Shown here: piece by piece, positions 12,558-24,013 of the stretch | How the letters are laid out: each line of letters starts with the position of its first letter | Numbering within the stretch: the stretch's first letter is position 1 | Assembly (NCBI GenBank): GCA_907163375.1 | Contig: CAJQUW010011254.1 | Location: 248,001 to 312,000 of the forward strand | Direction: 5' to 3' | DNA from: Prostheceraeus crozeri | Taxonomy: Eukaryota; Platyhelminthes; Polycladida; Euryleptidae | DNA: 64,000 nucleotides | Position numbers and translations under genes: made by a program | The notes under the pieces: model-generated | Seen by the model: only the letters and a program-made list of their open reading frames with translations | What the model was told of the DNA's origin: nothing | The model's database searches: none

Positions 12558-12743
12558 CTCAAGTGTGTTGAATCGCAAAACGTTTTGCTAATCCGTGTTG
12601 GAATTAAAATTGAATTAGTGGTTGATCAGCGCTCAATTAAGATTTTGTTTTTTCATATTTTTAGACTAGCATTTCATAATGAAGATACTTGTGTAAAGCA
12701 AGATGGACTAAATGGTGACATCTGAGATTGTGTCTTTAATAAA
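12558..12743 (+). promoter_or_regulatory. 3' UTR and polyadenylation signal of the fibrinogen-related gene
   Basis: The region from the stop codon to a canonical aataaa at 12738-12743, in the same orientation as the two exons. It supports the exon at 12124-12557 being the terminal one. Confidence 0.6.
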
Positions 12744-12950
12744 TTAGTATTTTTATGCTGATGTTTTTTCATCTATATGAAGGCCTCCATGAGACGGTCA
12801 TGTCATTATCAAATCAGCTGACAATCCTGCTGAATAATATCCTCTTATCACGTGACTTAAAATCTATAGTTGAAATTTGAAAATGACAACTCACTGTTTG
12901 CATGATTAGTGATGGTCTATTGATTGCTAGGTCAATATATTAATTGAATA

Positions 12951-13060
12951 GGCCTATTGAGTTGCAACCTCAGTTGAAAAATGGGAACAGACCTGAAGAG
13001 CTGCCATTTTATCCAATATCAGGAATCACCAGCAGTCCTAGTTCACATCCTCCAACAATC
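12951..13060 (+). repeat. MITE family X, single copy
   Basis: Shares the cctcagttgaaaaatggg segment and the following cagacctgaa…gctgccatttt…ccaatatcaggaatca with both arms of the 4519-4753 foldback. Here it occurs as a single arm. Confidence 0.7.
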
Positions 13061-13221
13061 TCAGCAAATTTGGGATGCGCAATTAGCATTTTAAGTGAAA
13101 TTTCGGCGGGTATTCAATAAGTACTATACTACTTTTGACACACTACTAACATGTCGTCAAAGCTAGCACGCCTGTAACAATGGAAAAATCTGCATTTTGA
13201 AAGGACAGTGGAAATATAATA

Positions 13222-13355
13222 ATTGAATATTGAGTTGCATCCTCAGTTGAAAAATGGGAACAGACCTGAATAGCTGCCATTTCATCCAATATCAGGAATA
13301 ATCAGCAGACTTAGGTCACATTTCTCAACATCGAAACAGCTTCCTATTTAAAGTT
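13222..13355 (+). repeat. MITE family X, single copy
   Basis: Second same-orientation copy, about 270 bases from the previous one: gaatattgagttgcatcctc…tgggaacagacctgaatagc. The region between the copies is unique sequence, so the pair may be the remnant of a larger element with duplicated ends. Confidence 0.7.
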
Positions 13356-13871
13356 GCAGCCATGCCCGGGTAGATTTGAGATAAAAAAGCATGTGACTAT
13401 GATAATAAATCAGGCAAGAGGTGAAATTGCATTTTCTGAGATTTCTTTTGACCTATTGTGCGTAATTTAGCTATGATATAATGTGGAAAAAAGAAGGCAA
13501 CAATGTATCCCGTAATGATGCTATCTGTATGATAGGATATGATATCAAATGATAGGACTCCGGCCTAGACCCGAATTATAATACAAGCAAATCATTTATC
13601 CTCGTACATAGCTGTCAGTGTCTTGATGTTAACTTTCTCCGTCAAACAAAAGCACAGAGACAGCAGTGCATGCAAAGCTTGTAATAGTTGAGGGAATGAA
13701 CCGTGATAGTGAAAAAAAGGATTGCCTTTTCACTCGGTGATTTAGTAGAGAAGACAAGCCTTCCAAGCCTCGATCACACCTACGCACCAAAGGTAACATC
13801 AGAGACAAACAAAAATGAAATACTAGTTTGTTTGAGAACATTACCTTCACTAACCCTCACGTTAATCGTGT

Positions 13872-14057
13872 GTGATTTCTCCTCCAAAGCGCATATTAAA
13901 ATCGAAAGTGTACTCATATTTCTTGGAGAAAGATGTGGGATTTTCCTGCCTGTTAGAGACTGGAGAAAAACTATGTGAAGCACACACCAAAAAGATGGGA
14001 GAAGCCGAATCGTATGCATCCAACTTAAAGCGACATTTGATAAACTTTCATCGATAA
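13872..14057 (+). pseudogene. possible BED-type zinc-finger relic (hAT/ZBED-like)
   Basis: The frame contains SKVYSYFLEKD, where BED fingers have a S-x-VW-x-F segment, and ends with ASNLKRHLINFH, matching the T/A-SNL-x-RHL-x-x-x-H end of BED domains. The C-x2-C pair expected between them is not intact (SCLL… and EKLC are misplaced). No following transposase is open. It is probably a decayed N-terminus of a hAT-type transposase or ZBED gene; chance resemblance is possible. Confidence 0.35.
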
Positions 14058-16198
14058 TGATTGATAATTGATACAGAAATGATCACCAACATTGGTTCAG
14101 CTATCTATGATGTAGGTTACCGGTTTGTTTTTCAAAAAACTGGGCTTTATATACGGTACTTGCCACCCGGAGTCGGAGTCGGAGTCCTATCAAAAGCCGG
14201 CGTCCTATCAACCCTCGGAGTCGGAGTCCTATCAAAATGATAGGACTCCGCATCCCTGCCTTGTATATAGCAATGCAGTCACAAAATCGGTACTCTCTTG
14301 AGGGAAAATGCCATGTTCGCACCTTTTATCAAAAGTGTTCATGTTTGGCATCTTCAAACCCCTGTGCTGTAAGGAGTAAGAATATGCATGTTTTATTCAA
14401 ATCAATTCAATAGTTCTTTTTCGAACCTTATCTCCACGCTTATTGCTTTGATATAAAATTGCCACCTTTTCCTTCCTCCCAAGTGTTTCCGTCTTACATG
14501 TCCACCACGATTCAAACTGGAGATGCAGTGCTGTGATATCGAGACTTGTAGCTTCTAGGAGACTTTATTACTATTGCAATTACATCTCCTTTGAGGTTCA
14601 AATTGATTTAAAGATTTATACTGTGGCTTCTTGAAGAATTTATGTGCCTCTCATTTTCAGAGAGAAGTTAATAGTAGGCTTACTAGTTTTTTGATTTACG
14701 TTTTCCGATCAGCAATTGGAGGGGGAAAGGATATCACTGGTACTTAATTTAGATTTTGACAATCAGATTCGAAGTAAATTTCTTCGACAAATTTCGGGTG
14801 GTTGTACACCCGGTGCACATCGAAGTAGTTTAACGCATTATCGACTGGGAAAGTAAGGCAAGTTAAAATGCGTGCTAATGAACAGTAAGTAATTAATTAA
14901 GACCGCAAAGTAATAGCAATTACTTATCAATTACATGGTTAGGAATATAATTGATTACAATAACTAATTAAAATAATTGTAATTGCAATCGCAATTACAA
15001 ACACAAGTCTGATCATTTGCATGTCTACAATTTGAAAGTCAAAATTAGAGTTGTCTAGTTTCTGGAGGAGACATAGATGTTTGCACAGTGGCGTCGATTC
15101 TAGGTTATTGAAAGACAATAAATGTTATATGGTAACAAAAATTCGACGTGACGATGTCAAAATAGTTATTCGTCTGCACATGATAGCGATCTTTATCAAA
15201 CTGGAAGATAGAAAAGTATAGATAATGGTAGCGCGGAAACCAAAGCAGTTGGTTAGCCGCTCAGGTGTGATTTCCTAAAGTTTTCTTTAAGATGACAGGA
15301 AATAAAGTCAACCAATTGGTAATAAAATATGAAAGTAATTAATAAAGCAAGTAAAAATAATTACTATTTTCTATACTTGGTTCCCAACTAAAACTCATGA
15401 GAAAAATAAACAAGCAAGGCCTCTTCAATACTATGAGAGTCAACCAATTTTCAAGCGTAATTTTCGCATTTGTGGTTCAATTTTAATGAACCTTAAACCA
15501 TAGACACCTTCCCAACCCTTAGATTACTATGACATACATCTTAATTTCGTAAGTTGTCACAGCGGTCAGTAGAACAAAAGAAATTTGAAGATTACCGACG
15601 AACACGATAGATGTTTCAAATGAAAATTATATAGAAAGTATACAGCATCAGCTATCGACACTTTTCTCGTGATGGCTGAATTTTTGTGATTTGTTGAATG
15701 CACTTAAAAGATACGCCAAGTTGTTCAAAAGCATCTGGCACTTCCTATACATTGAAAGGTCAACCTAATTATACACTGTATTATAAAAATAATGATAGAA
15801 GTTGTCCCATAGAGAGCAAGTAAGGGCCTGGCATTAAAGACGATGATGAATGAACACTATCTATTTACAAATTGGCGCCAAGGAAGCGTTTAATTATCAT
15901 ATAGTTCAAATTACTATATTGCGGCATCAGTTTATCACACATTCATACTAATTAATATAAGATAAGGGTCAAATATAATTTGCATGTCTGATTTTCTTTT
16001 AAACATGAAACTAATGTAGTTTGATATGTAAAGAGGACTTCGATCATTTTTTCTATTTGATTAATTAGGAATCCAAATATTTCAAAATGTTCTTCTCTAT
16101 ATTTTGTTGTAAATTTTTATATATTTCGACAAGCTCTTTCGTCATTGTATGTCAGGAAGGATTTTACAAATAAACAATACTTTTTTCAGGTAAAGGAA
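14058..16198. other. no gene recognised; short tandem repeats at 14165-14245
   Basis: Contains a small cluster of cggagtcggagtcctatcaaa units at 14165-14245; related ataggactccgg words occur at about 13552. The rest is AT-rich and unassigned. Confidence 0.5.
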
Positions 16199-16375
16199 GG
16201 AAGTGGGTCTCTACGATCTGCTACGTGTTGCCGACAAAGTCAAAGATAATGTCGGCTGCAAAAAAACAGAAATTGCAACACATGCTTTGCATAATTAGCC
16301 TATGTAATTCCTGTTTTATGTGAGCAATTTGATTTTGTCGGCAACACGGAACAGAGATCATAGAGGTCCACTTCC
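16199..16375. repeat. short MITE with about 45-bp terminal inverted repeats
   Basis: The left end ggaagtgggtctctacgatc…gtgttgccgacaaa is mirrored by the right end tttgtcggcaacac…gatcatagaggtccacttcc. Total 177 bases, non-coding. The target duplication is not clear. Confidence 0.72.
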
Positions 16376-17299
16376 GTGTCATCTGTGTGCAGATACCATT
16401 TTGCTTATCTTTTTGAATTTTTACGTATTTTTTGAATTATGTATCCCTGTACAATCCTTTAATCTGACGATGACAAAAGAGCTAGTCGGAATACAGTTCT
16501 TCTCAGAAGTCGGGAAATATTCAATTGTATCATAAGAAGTGTTATTCAACAGTTGAAATTTCTGGAGTGGCCAAATATATGCATTAGTGAAAGGAATGTT
16601 TCATCATGTTTCACTTAGGCCTACACATAAATGTGATTCCATTTTTATGCTATTGCAGCAAGGAATAAATTAGGTGCATTATTATGTAGATGCAGGCCTG
16701 TATAATAGCCAACATGCTAGCCTACTCCATAGCCAATTATTGCCTTCATGTTTCATTTACACGTCACTGCAACTCTGTTTCTCTGATTGAAGTTTCACGT
16801 CGTTTGGCAAAAATGAATATTCCAGTTTTACCATTACATATTACAGTCAACACAAGTCTTCATAGGCGACAATAAATATTGTATGAAAGAGGCAATGAAA
16901 AAAATGAAAGGAAAAAGGCAAATAAAGTCACACAATAACCGTTTGAGTTTCAGTTTAATTGTCAGCTGATTCCGCAATAACTTTATGCCTTTATTATTCC
17001 CTTTTCCTTTTCTTTTCATTTTATCACATTCGCATATATTTTGGCATGATTTTTGTAAATTCTATTTATAACATTATCCAATTTCTTTTCTCCCTACTGT
17101 TTCAATGCAAAGGATGTTCCATTATCACACCTACCTGTCAGTATTCACATCAGTTGACTCCATAGACGTCATCTTTCTCTATTGACGTAGTTGACCAAGC
17201 GGCGAGAGAGGTTAGCCATTTTCCAAAAAGTTCAAGACAGAACAAAGGTATCAGGACTCTCTCAGTAAAACATTTATTGGTCTTTGTCACTTTAAGTTA
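16376..17299. other. no gene recognised
   Basis: AT-rich; small frames without motif support. Confidence 0.5.
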
Positions 17300-18981
17300 A
17301 GATTAAAAGAAAGACAGGGCCTTCGGCGTCCAGAGACTTCTATCGGTCGATGTAAGTGCTAAATGGCAGCCTTTGTGAAGGTTTATAAAGAGGTGAGTGA
17401 TATTAAGAAGTATTGTTGTGCGTAAGTGTATAAGTGTGTTGTGCGTCGAATGTGAGGAGATTGAAATGTGAAGACAAGCTGTATTGCGGTAGTTCATGTT
17501 TTCTATTGATTTTGGGCTGAAGCTGTGTGATTGCTTTTGATTCAGTATATGTTGTATCTCGAGTATTGTCGAGCTTAGCAATGAAACCGACCTGAAAATC
17601 CCTGATGTCGCCTATCACACGGCGAGCAATCACGGTATGAAGCAATCACACAGCTTCAGCCCAAAATCAATAGAAAACATGAACTACCGCAATACAGCCT
17701 GTCTTCACATTTCAATCACCTCACATCCGACGCACAACACACTTCTTAATATCATTCACCTCTTTATAAACCTTCACAAAGGCTGCCGTTTAGCACTTGC
17801 ATCGCCCGATAGATCTCTGGACCAGGGCTCCCACTCCATAATTTGCGAAAATTTGCGCAGGCTGCTAAAATTTGCGCAACTTTTGATTTCAGGGAAAAAA
17901 TTCGAAATTCTTGTGCCTAGACCCCTGTGTCGCCATCTTTGTGTTTGTGATTTATTTAATTGCTTCAAGTCATTATCTTATTGCATTTCTAAAATATCAA
18001 TGTAGACCAAAGTTTGAGCTATATAACACCATGTATATCCATAAGCTGAACAAAACTTGGCATGATTCAAATTTCTATTAAAACTTTATAACCGTAGGCT
18101 ACTATGCAAATTAATGTGGTTCCACGTACATACGACCACATTATAATTAATCTCCCTCATAGAAAGGAGACTATTCACGAAAATATATTTCTATGGCGAT
18201 GTGTGGAAAAAATATGAATCACTCCCGCTATGTGAAGGACCTCGGAGTTCTCATGCCGAAAGACCTGAAATTCTCTCGGTACATTCTACCCTTGTGTTCA
18301 GAGAGCTAACCGAATTGTGTCTACCATCCTCAGGTCATTTGTCTCTCGGGACGGTGATTCGATGATTTGGTTGATTCTACGAAAAGTTATAAATTTCAAA
18401 TTAAGGAAAATAGATTTGACAGTAGGCTATAGTATAACAGTGATTAAATACAACTTGAATGAAACAGTTGAATTAAATGTTTCCAAAGGATGCCATAACT
18501 AACTTACATATCTTAAGACGTAACTTTTTTAGATTTGTATCTGATTTGTCATTGGTATAATGCGTCTGCAGCTAAAGCGAAATAATTAAGTTGATGTACA
18601 TTAAGTTAGATTTTCTCGTCTTCCTATCTGAATGATAATTATACGGGATGTTTACAAAAGTTTACAAAAGTTTAAGTCTCGGGAAAGAAGCAATAATAAT
18701 CCAGAAAAAGTAAAAGAAAAGCATGCTTAGAAAAAATATATTCGATGAATTCGTCCCATTCACATCCATATAATTAGCGTGAAAAAGAAAATTTATTTTC
18801 AACGGTAGAAACTTCATGGATACCCTGTCGATATTAATTATTAATTTAACATTTTTACAACAAAATTGTCAAATTTGCGCAGGAAATTGGAATTTCCTAA
18901 AACTTTGCGCATTTGCGCAAAATTTGCGCAGGAGTGGGAGCCCTGCTCTGGACGCCGAAGGCCCTGTCTTTCTTTTAATCT
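17300..18981. repeat. foldback repeat interrupted by a nested hAT element
   Basis: The left arm, 17300 to about 17540 (agattaaaagaaagacaggg…gaagctgtgtgattgctt), is the inverse of a right arm starting at about 17637 (aagcaatcacacagcttcag…). The right arm is split: it breaks at the hAT insertion at 17823 and resumes after 18953 (gacgccgaaggccctgtctt), ending at about 18981. Removing the insertion restores a foldback of about 0.55 kb with a 100-base loop. A weakly similar fragment (cttcggcgtcccgcg…ggtcgata) lies near 20795. Confidence 0.8.
17823..18945. mobile_element. non-autonomous hAT element with 8-bp target duplication
   Basis: The ends are cagggctcccactcc and its inverse ggagtgggagccctg, both typical hAT CAGGG-type termini. 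The flanks are an exact 8-base duplication, ctctggac, at 17815-17822 and 18946-18953. Subterminal regions are packed with aatttgcgca words in both orientations, as expected for transposase-binding repeats. About 1.1 kb with no transposase frame, so it depends on another copy. It inserted into the right arm of the surrounding foldback repeat and is therefore the younger of the two. Confidence 0.88.
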
Positions 18982-20076
18982 TTCTCTGTTGTTTGCCATG
19001 CTTCTCACTTTGAAACTTCTAAGTTGATTTGCATGAATGCACTTTCCATCAACCCTGTTACTTTATCAAATAGAGGCATATTCATTAACATCAACTTTCA
19101 TGTTCTGTAAAAATAAAATATACATATTTTCAATAATGAAATAATTATCTCGACTTGGACGACTAAATTGGCAAAAATATATAAGGTGCGATAAAGTGCA
19201 TTGACTAGACTGTTTTAAGTCAAATATCTGAAGATGAATTTGCTTTTCAAAAAAGTTGGTGGTCGACTATTTTTGACTTAATGCATTGAAATTGACGTTT
19301 GCAAAACAGGCAACGATGTCCTTTTCCCTTTTCCACATGACTTAGGAATCAATTCTAAGTTAATCAAATTCAGTTTTCGAGGAGCAAAGACAACCACCTT
19401 ATTTTTGAATGAACGAATATCTAAAATATTTTTCAATTTCACCGATTCAATTCTCAAACACTTATGTATTCGATGTCAATTCAATTCATCCATCGCAGAC
19501 ACGCACAAAAATAATTGAAGGAACTAAACAAATCTCTCGTTTTTCACATTGCACTAAATTTAAATGTGCAAATAACTGCAAACCTTTCACCCTTGCATTC
19601 ATTGACTGGAAACCTATTGGGAAACTCGCCACTCTTTTCATAAAGGACAGTCAGATTCAGCTTTTAAAACTCGAAAACAAGTGTAGTTTTCGGAATGTAC
19701 ATCTACCACACAAATCTCTATACCAATATTCTCGGATTCTTCGTTTTTGTTTTCATCGCTCGCGATTTAACCAGAATGAAAGATAAATGCGACTCTCGTC
19801 ACCTGAAAAAGATTTCGTATAAGCTTACTTGGTGTGAGCAAAAGGATTTTTTGGAATCTAGGGTTTTATTGACTCTAGGTGTTGTAAAACCGCTCACTGT
19901 CATATCTTTCGTGAGCTTTAAGTGATATTTGTACATCAGCATTAAACAAACACATCTATTTCATTATTACAACAGGAAATCTCCAGCAAAATGCATTTTT
20001 AACTCACTGCACATTTTTGTGGTTTCTACAATGAACTCATCTTGTGTACAAAATCTAACAAGGCTTCAAAACCATG
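18982..20076. other. no gene recognised
   Basis: Includes a frame at 19409-19786 with no motif that I recognise. AT-rich and unassigned. Confidence 0.45.
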
Positions 20077-20559
20077 TAGTCCGGGAGCCAGCGTGAAGTT
20101 GTGCAGGGAACGAGGTAGTGCACAAAACTTTCACATAGCATAGTAAAACTTCGCGCAGAAATAGAGAGATAACATTGACTCCATTTTTTCGATTTTTTCA
20201 TAAAAGTTTTATAGAAATCATCTACAGAGATCTTTCAAATGAGCTATCATTCAGTGACAGAACAGACACTTTTAAATTTCTATGTTAAAATTTGTGAATG
20301 ATAGCTCTTGAAAGATCATGATCTGTAGATGATTTCTATAATAACCAGTTAAAATACCAATTTGTGTAACTTTTATGTAAATGTCACAATTTTACCATTG
20401 GAAATACATAGGATTGTGTTATCCTCTCTATTTCTGAAAAGCAAATGATCTGATCCGGCAGACGCGAAGTTTTGCAGTAGGTTAGAGGTGGACTATGCTA
20501 TGTGAAAATTTTATGTACTACCTCGTTCCCTGCACAACTTCACGCTGGCTCCCGGACTA
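20077..20559. mobile_element. palindromic MITE, TA-flanked
   Basis: Termini tagtccgggagccagcgtga and its inverse (…tcacgctggctcccggacta) match over about 65 bases, apart from a few changes. A second inner pair of inverted arms (ctttcaaatgagctatcatt… / …gaatgatagctcttgaaag) surrounds the centre. The TA at each outer end fits a TA target duplication, suggesting a Tc1/mariner-mobilised MITE. Non-coding. Confidence 0.78.
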
Positions 20560-20995
20560 ATGTTTGAAATCATTTGGTTGATAAGAAAAATAATTTTTTT
20601 CTGCCGAGTAGGTTACTTTCGCAGGTCACGGACCGACCATCTTCATGTATTAGAATTAAAGACAAACGAAGAAATCGGCGTGTATTATAATGGCATAATT
20701 GTGTGATATTGGTAAAGCAAGAACAAAATAAATCCCCTTGGTTCCATGGTCAAAATTCTATTAAGTTAAGTCAGTACAACGCGGCAGTACTTCGGCGTCC
20801 CGCGCCTCCAATGGTCGATAAAGCTAAGTGGCCCACCTAGTAAGAATTTCGACCACAAAGCCAATGGGAGTTAGCCTACTCTTTTATTGCTTTACCAATA
20901 TGAATGTGATCTCCCATCGTTTTAGTCAGGTACGTGAATTGTGAGATGCTTCAGGGTGGACTGTTGGTAAATGAAAAAAAATTTGGAAAATAGTA

Positions 20996-21888
20996 CAGAT
21001 TGTTTCATAAAAAATGGATCACCCTTAAACATCGCCTTAACTTCAACTTTGTCTAACTCCGCCAAACTTGAACGAATTTCTCTGAAATTTAGAAGATATG
21101 TCAGTTGTGCTTACTAATATCATTGTTGGAAATTTCAAGCATGAATATTGAGTTGTTTTCCTGTTATAGATAAAAAAGTAGTAGATAATTTGATCTTCAT
21201 TTAGCAATGTTACACAAAATCATACCTCACTCTTATAAAATTACATTTGTTTCCTTTGTTATGTAATATGTTGTTCTACAAGCCAAAAGCTATCAAACAA
21301 AACAAAAATAAAGAAAATCGGTCAATCAGAGCCAGTATAGCACCATTATTCATCAACAATAATGTAACTGCTACATGTGATTAACTGGACTTCATGTTCC
21401 ATAGCTTCCTGACTTCGTTGCGGTGGTGTTGGCAGCACTCCTGATTTCTTTCAGCTAGAAATCTATCTCTTACCGGTTGAAAACAATACAAAGCACAAAT
21501 GAAGAATAACGAAATCGCATTCACAAAAGGCAAAGTGTCAGCTGGCATTTGGACCAATGGCCGCTCTGAACTTCACAGGAGTAGTAGAGTCACTACGTGT
21601 CACAGGAGTAGTAGAGTCAACTTATGCAAGTCTCAATTAGGGCTTAGGACATTATCTTGGCCAGCTCGTTCTCCTGACCTGAATCCCATAGAAAATGTAT
21701 GGAGTATTCTAAAACGTAACGTTCGTCGTTCACTGCTACCTACAGATGGCGTATCACAACTTACGTCACTGTTAAAAAGAGAGTGGAGAAAGTTAGATCA
21801 GTCAAAAATCAACGATATCATCGAATCAATGCGTAGACGAATTGGAAGGTACGAATTTTAGGATGATCCAATTTTATGAAACGGACTG
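20996..21888 (+). mobile_element. decayed Tc1-type element
   Basis: Short terminal inverted repeats, cagattgtttcataaaaaat at the left and its partner atgaaacggactg at the right (differing at a few bases), are each flanked by TA (20994-20995, 21889-21890), the Tc1/mariner target duplication. The element is 893 bases, well below the roughly 1.6 kb of full Tc1 elements, so much of the transposase is deleted. Confidence 0.78.
21499..21861 (+). pseudogene. Tc1 transposase, C-terminal fragment
   Basis: The frame encodes the end of a DD34E Tc1 transposase: WPARSPDLNPIENVWSILKR carries the final catalytic Glu (PIE) and is followed by the usual basic helix. The N-terminal DNA-binding region and first two Asp residues are missing. 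A short direct duplication (cacaggagtagtagagtca, at about 21575 and 21602) sits just upstream of the retained part. It lies inside the TA-flanked element at 20996-21888. Non-functional. Confidence 0.85.
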
Positions 21889-21967
21889 TAGTTGTAGGAA
21901 ATCTCTGTAGTAGGCTACGTAAAATTCAATCTTAAATTTTTGACTGATGGATTCTTTTTTCATCACC

Positions 21968-23880
21968 TTAACCCTTTCCGGGCCATGACGCGTCTTTGCG
22001 ACCTGGCCACGACGCGTATACGCGTCCTTTCTTTATATCTAAAATACATTGGCTCCCATTTCTACCGGCTGCCACAGGTCATTAACTAACAACTTCGTGG
22101 CTGTGAGAGTCAACTTTCAACATCACAAAGAAGTTTCATATCGCGCGCACGTGATAACACACCGCCTGCTAAGTCGTCGTATCAATATCATATGCACAAC
22201 AGCCACACTCGATTTGCGAATGCTCCGATAGCGCGCGTGTGAGTGTTGACGCTGCACACCAGCAGTCATTATTGATTGAATAGACAAGAAGTAGAGCTAA
22301 CAATTGAAATACATCACGTAAAGACACACTTGCTGTTCTTCGTAAGACCACTTTCACTTGGCAGCCGTGTCGGATTGACGTAATGAGTGCTCGTCCCCTT
22401 CGAACTCGAACTGCAGTTAGGCGATACGGATTTCATGATGACTTTTCATCGGATGACGAGGAGAATATTATTGACAACGCCGTTAATCAGTCTGCGAGCG
22501 ACGGGGATTCTACTGATGGAAGTGATTACAGTGACTCTGAAGACGAGCCTCAACTGGATATAAATGCTGACTGGTTACGCGTATATCCGCCAAATGATAA
22601 GTCACCGTCCCATTTATTTCAAAGTCAACCAGGTTGGAAGAATAACCTCTCTCCATCTTCGATCGAAGACTGTATCAATATATTCCTACCGAACACTCTA
22701 ATGGAGAAATTGTGTGAGTGGACTAATAAACGCGCCCGAATGTACCTATCGAGTAACAGCGAGGTCTCATGGACCTTCGTCGACATTACTTTAGAAGAAA
22801 TGAAGATCTTCATTGGTGTTTCCCTGGCAATGGGGATTACAAAGAAGCCGGATATCGAATTATACTGGGCTACAGAAGAGCTGATGAGGACACCATATTT
22901 TTCGAAATGCATTTCCAGAAATCGATACAAGCAAATTCTACGATTCCTTCGTTTTTCTGACCCTGCTTTGGTAAGCCAAGAGCGTTATTCCAGAATAAAG
23001 CAATTAGATGAAGCTATGCTTGAAGTATGCACACAATACGTACCGGCTCAAAATCTGTCGTTGGATGAGTCTCTTCTTCTCCATAAAGGAAATCTCACTT
23101 TCAAGATGTTCATACGAACTAAAAGATCTCGGTTTGGAATCAAGATATATTTGTTATGTGACAGTCAAGGATATCTCATTGTCTTCGAAATCTATTATGG
23201 ATCCCAGTCGACCTTCGTTGGAGTTGATGACCTGACAAAAAGTGAAGTAATTGTTGTTCACTTGCTTGAAAAGGCAGGCTTACTTGATTAGTGGTATATT
23301 GTCACCGTTGGCAACTGGTATTGCAGTCTTCGCCTAGCACAATTCCTCCATTCAAGAAATACATTCATCAGAGGCACAATTCGACCAAATCGCGGAATTC
23401 CCTCGGTTTTGAAGAATCTCAAACTCGGAGTTCATGAAGCAGCGTACTATCGTAAAGATGATGCAATCTTGGCAGTAAAATACTTAGATAAAAAAGAGAT
23501 CTATCTCCTGTCTATTGTGGATGCCGCTGGTGAGATTGAAAAGACGAGGCATCTACGAGGCGGAACACAGATGGAATACCGAAAGCCAATTGCGATAGAA
23601 ACATACAATAAAACAATGGGCGGTGTCGACGTCAGTGATCAATACTTATCTGGAATTGGGATCGTGCGAAAATCACAGGTTTGGTTCAAAAAGATTGGGC
23701 TTCATCTATTACAGAGACTCGTGTTGAACGCATATTTGACCTACAAGGTGGAACAAAATATTCAGCGACCATCATTTCTCGATTTTACCAAGAAAACGAT
23801 CGTTCTTCTGACACAGGTGGACTCGACCTCATCAGTTCAACGTTTGCGTCGTTCGGTTGAGCTACCTGTTGGGCATTATC
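21968..23880 (+). mobile_element. piggyBac element, left end to LINE insertion point
   Basis: The left end is TTAA (21968-21971) followed by CCCTTTCCGGGCC, matching the TTAA target and CCC-starting termini of piggyBac elements. The next 60 bases hold a subterminal gacgcgt…acgcgtc inverted motif. The transposase gene begins about 400 bases in. At 23880 the coding sequence stops abruptly at the microsatellite tail of an inserted LINE. The right end is not certain; a weak candidate is near 28945-28965. Confidence 0.8.
22383..23880 (+). pseudogene. piggyBac transposase (PGBD-like), broken
   Basis: One reading frame from the ATG at 22383 through 23880, with an in-frame TAG at 23289-23291. An acidic N-terminus (about residues 20-60) is followed by the DDE_Tnp_1_7 core. 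The first catalytic Asp is in NLSLDESLL and the third in GGVDVSDQ. The second, normally in TVDNWY, reads VTVGNWY, so the catalytic Asp is Gly. The C-terminal Cys-rich zinc-binding region is missing, because a LINE is inserted right after the VGHYP segment. It is therefore dead through substitution, nonsense and insertion. The sequence is otherwise well conserved, so loss of function may be recent. Confidence 0.92.
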
Positions 23881-23881
23881 C

Positions 23882-23922
<41 letters not shown>
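23882..23922 (+). repeat. (TAG)n microsatellite, LINE 3' tail
   Basis: About 13 perfect tag units. In the LINE's orientation these are cta units after its aataaa signal, so this is the retrotransposon's 3' tail rather than an independent microsatellite. Confidence 0.8.
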
Positions 23923-24013
23923 ATATGTCTTTATTCAAAAATAATAGAAATCACAAGTCACAGAAAAAACTCACATATGCAGATACAAAATAAGGAATTG
24001 CAAACAGAAAAAT

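Noticed and set aside
19409-19925. Two overlapping plus-strand frames
   Set aside because: No recognisable domain, no splice signals that join them, AT-rich chance frames likely.
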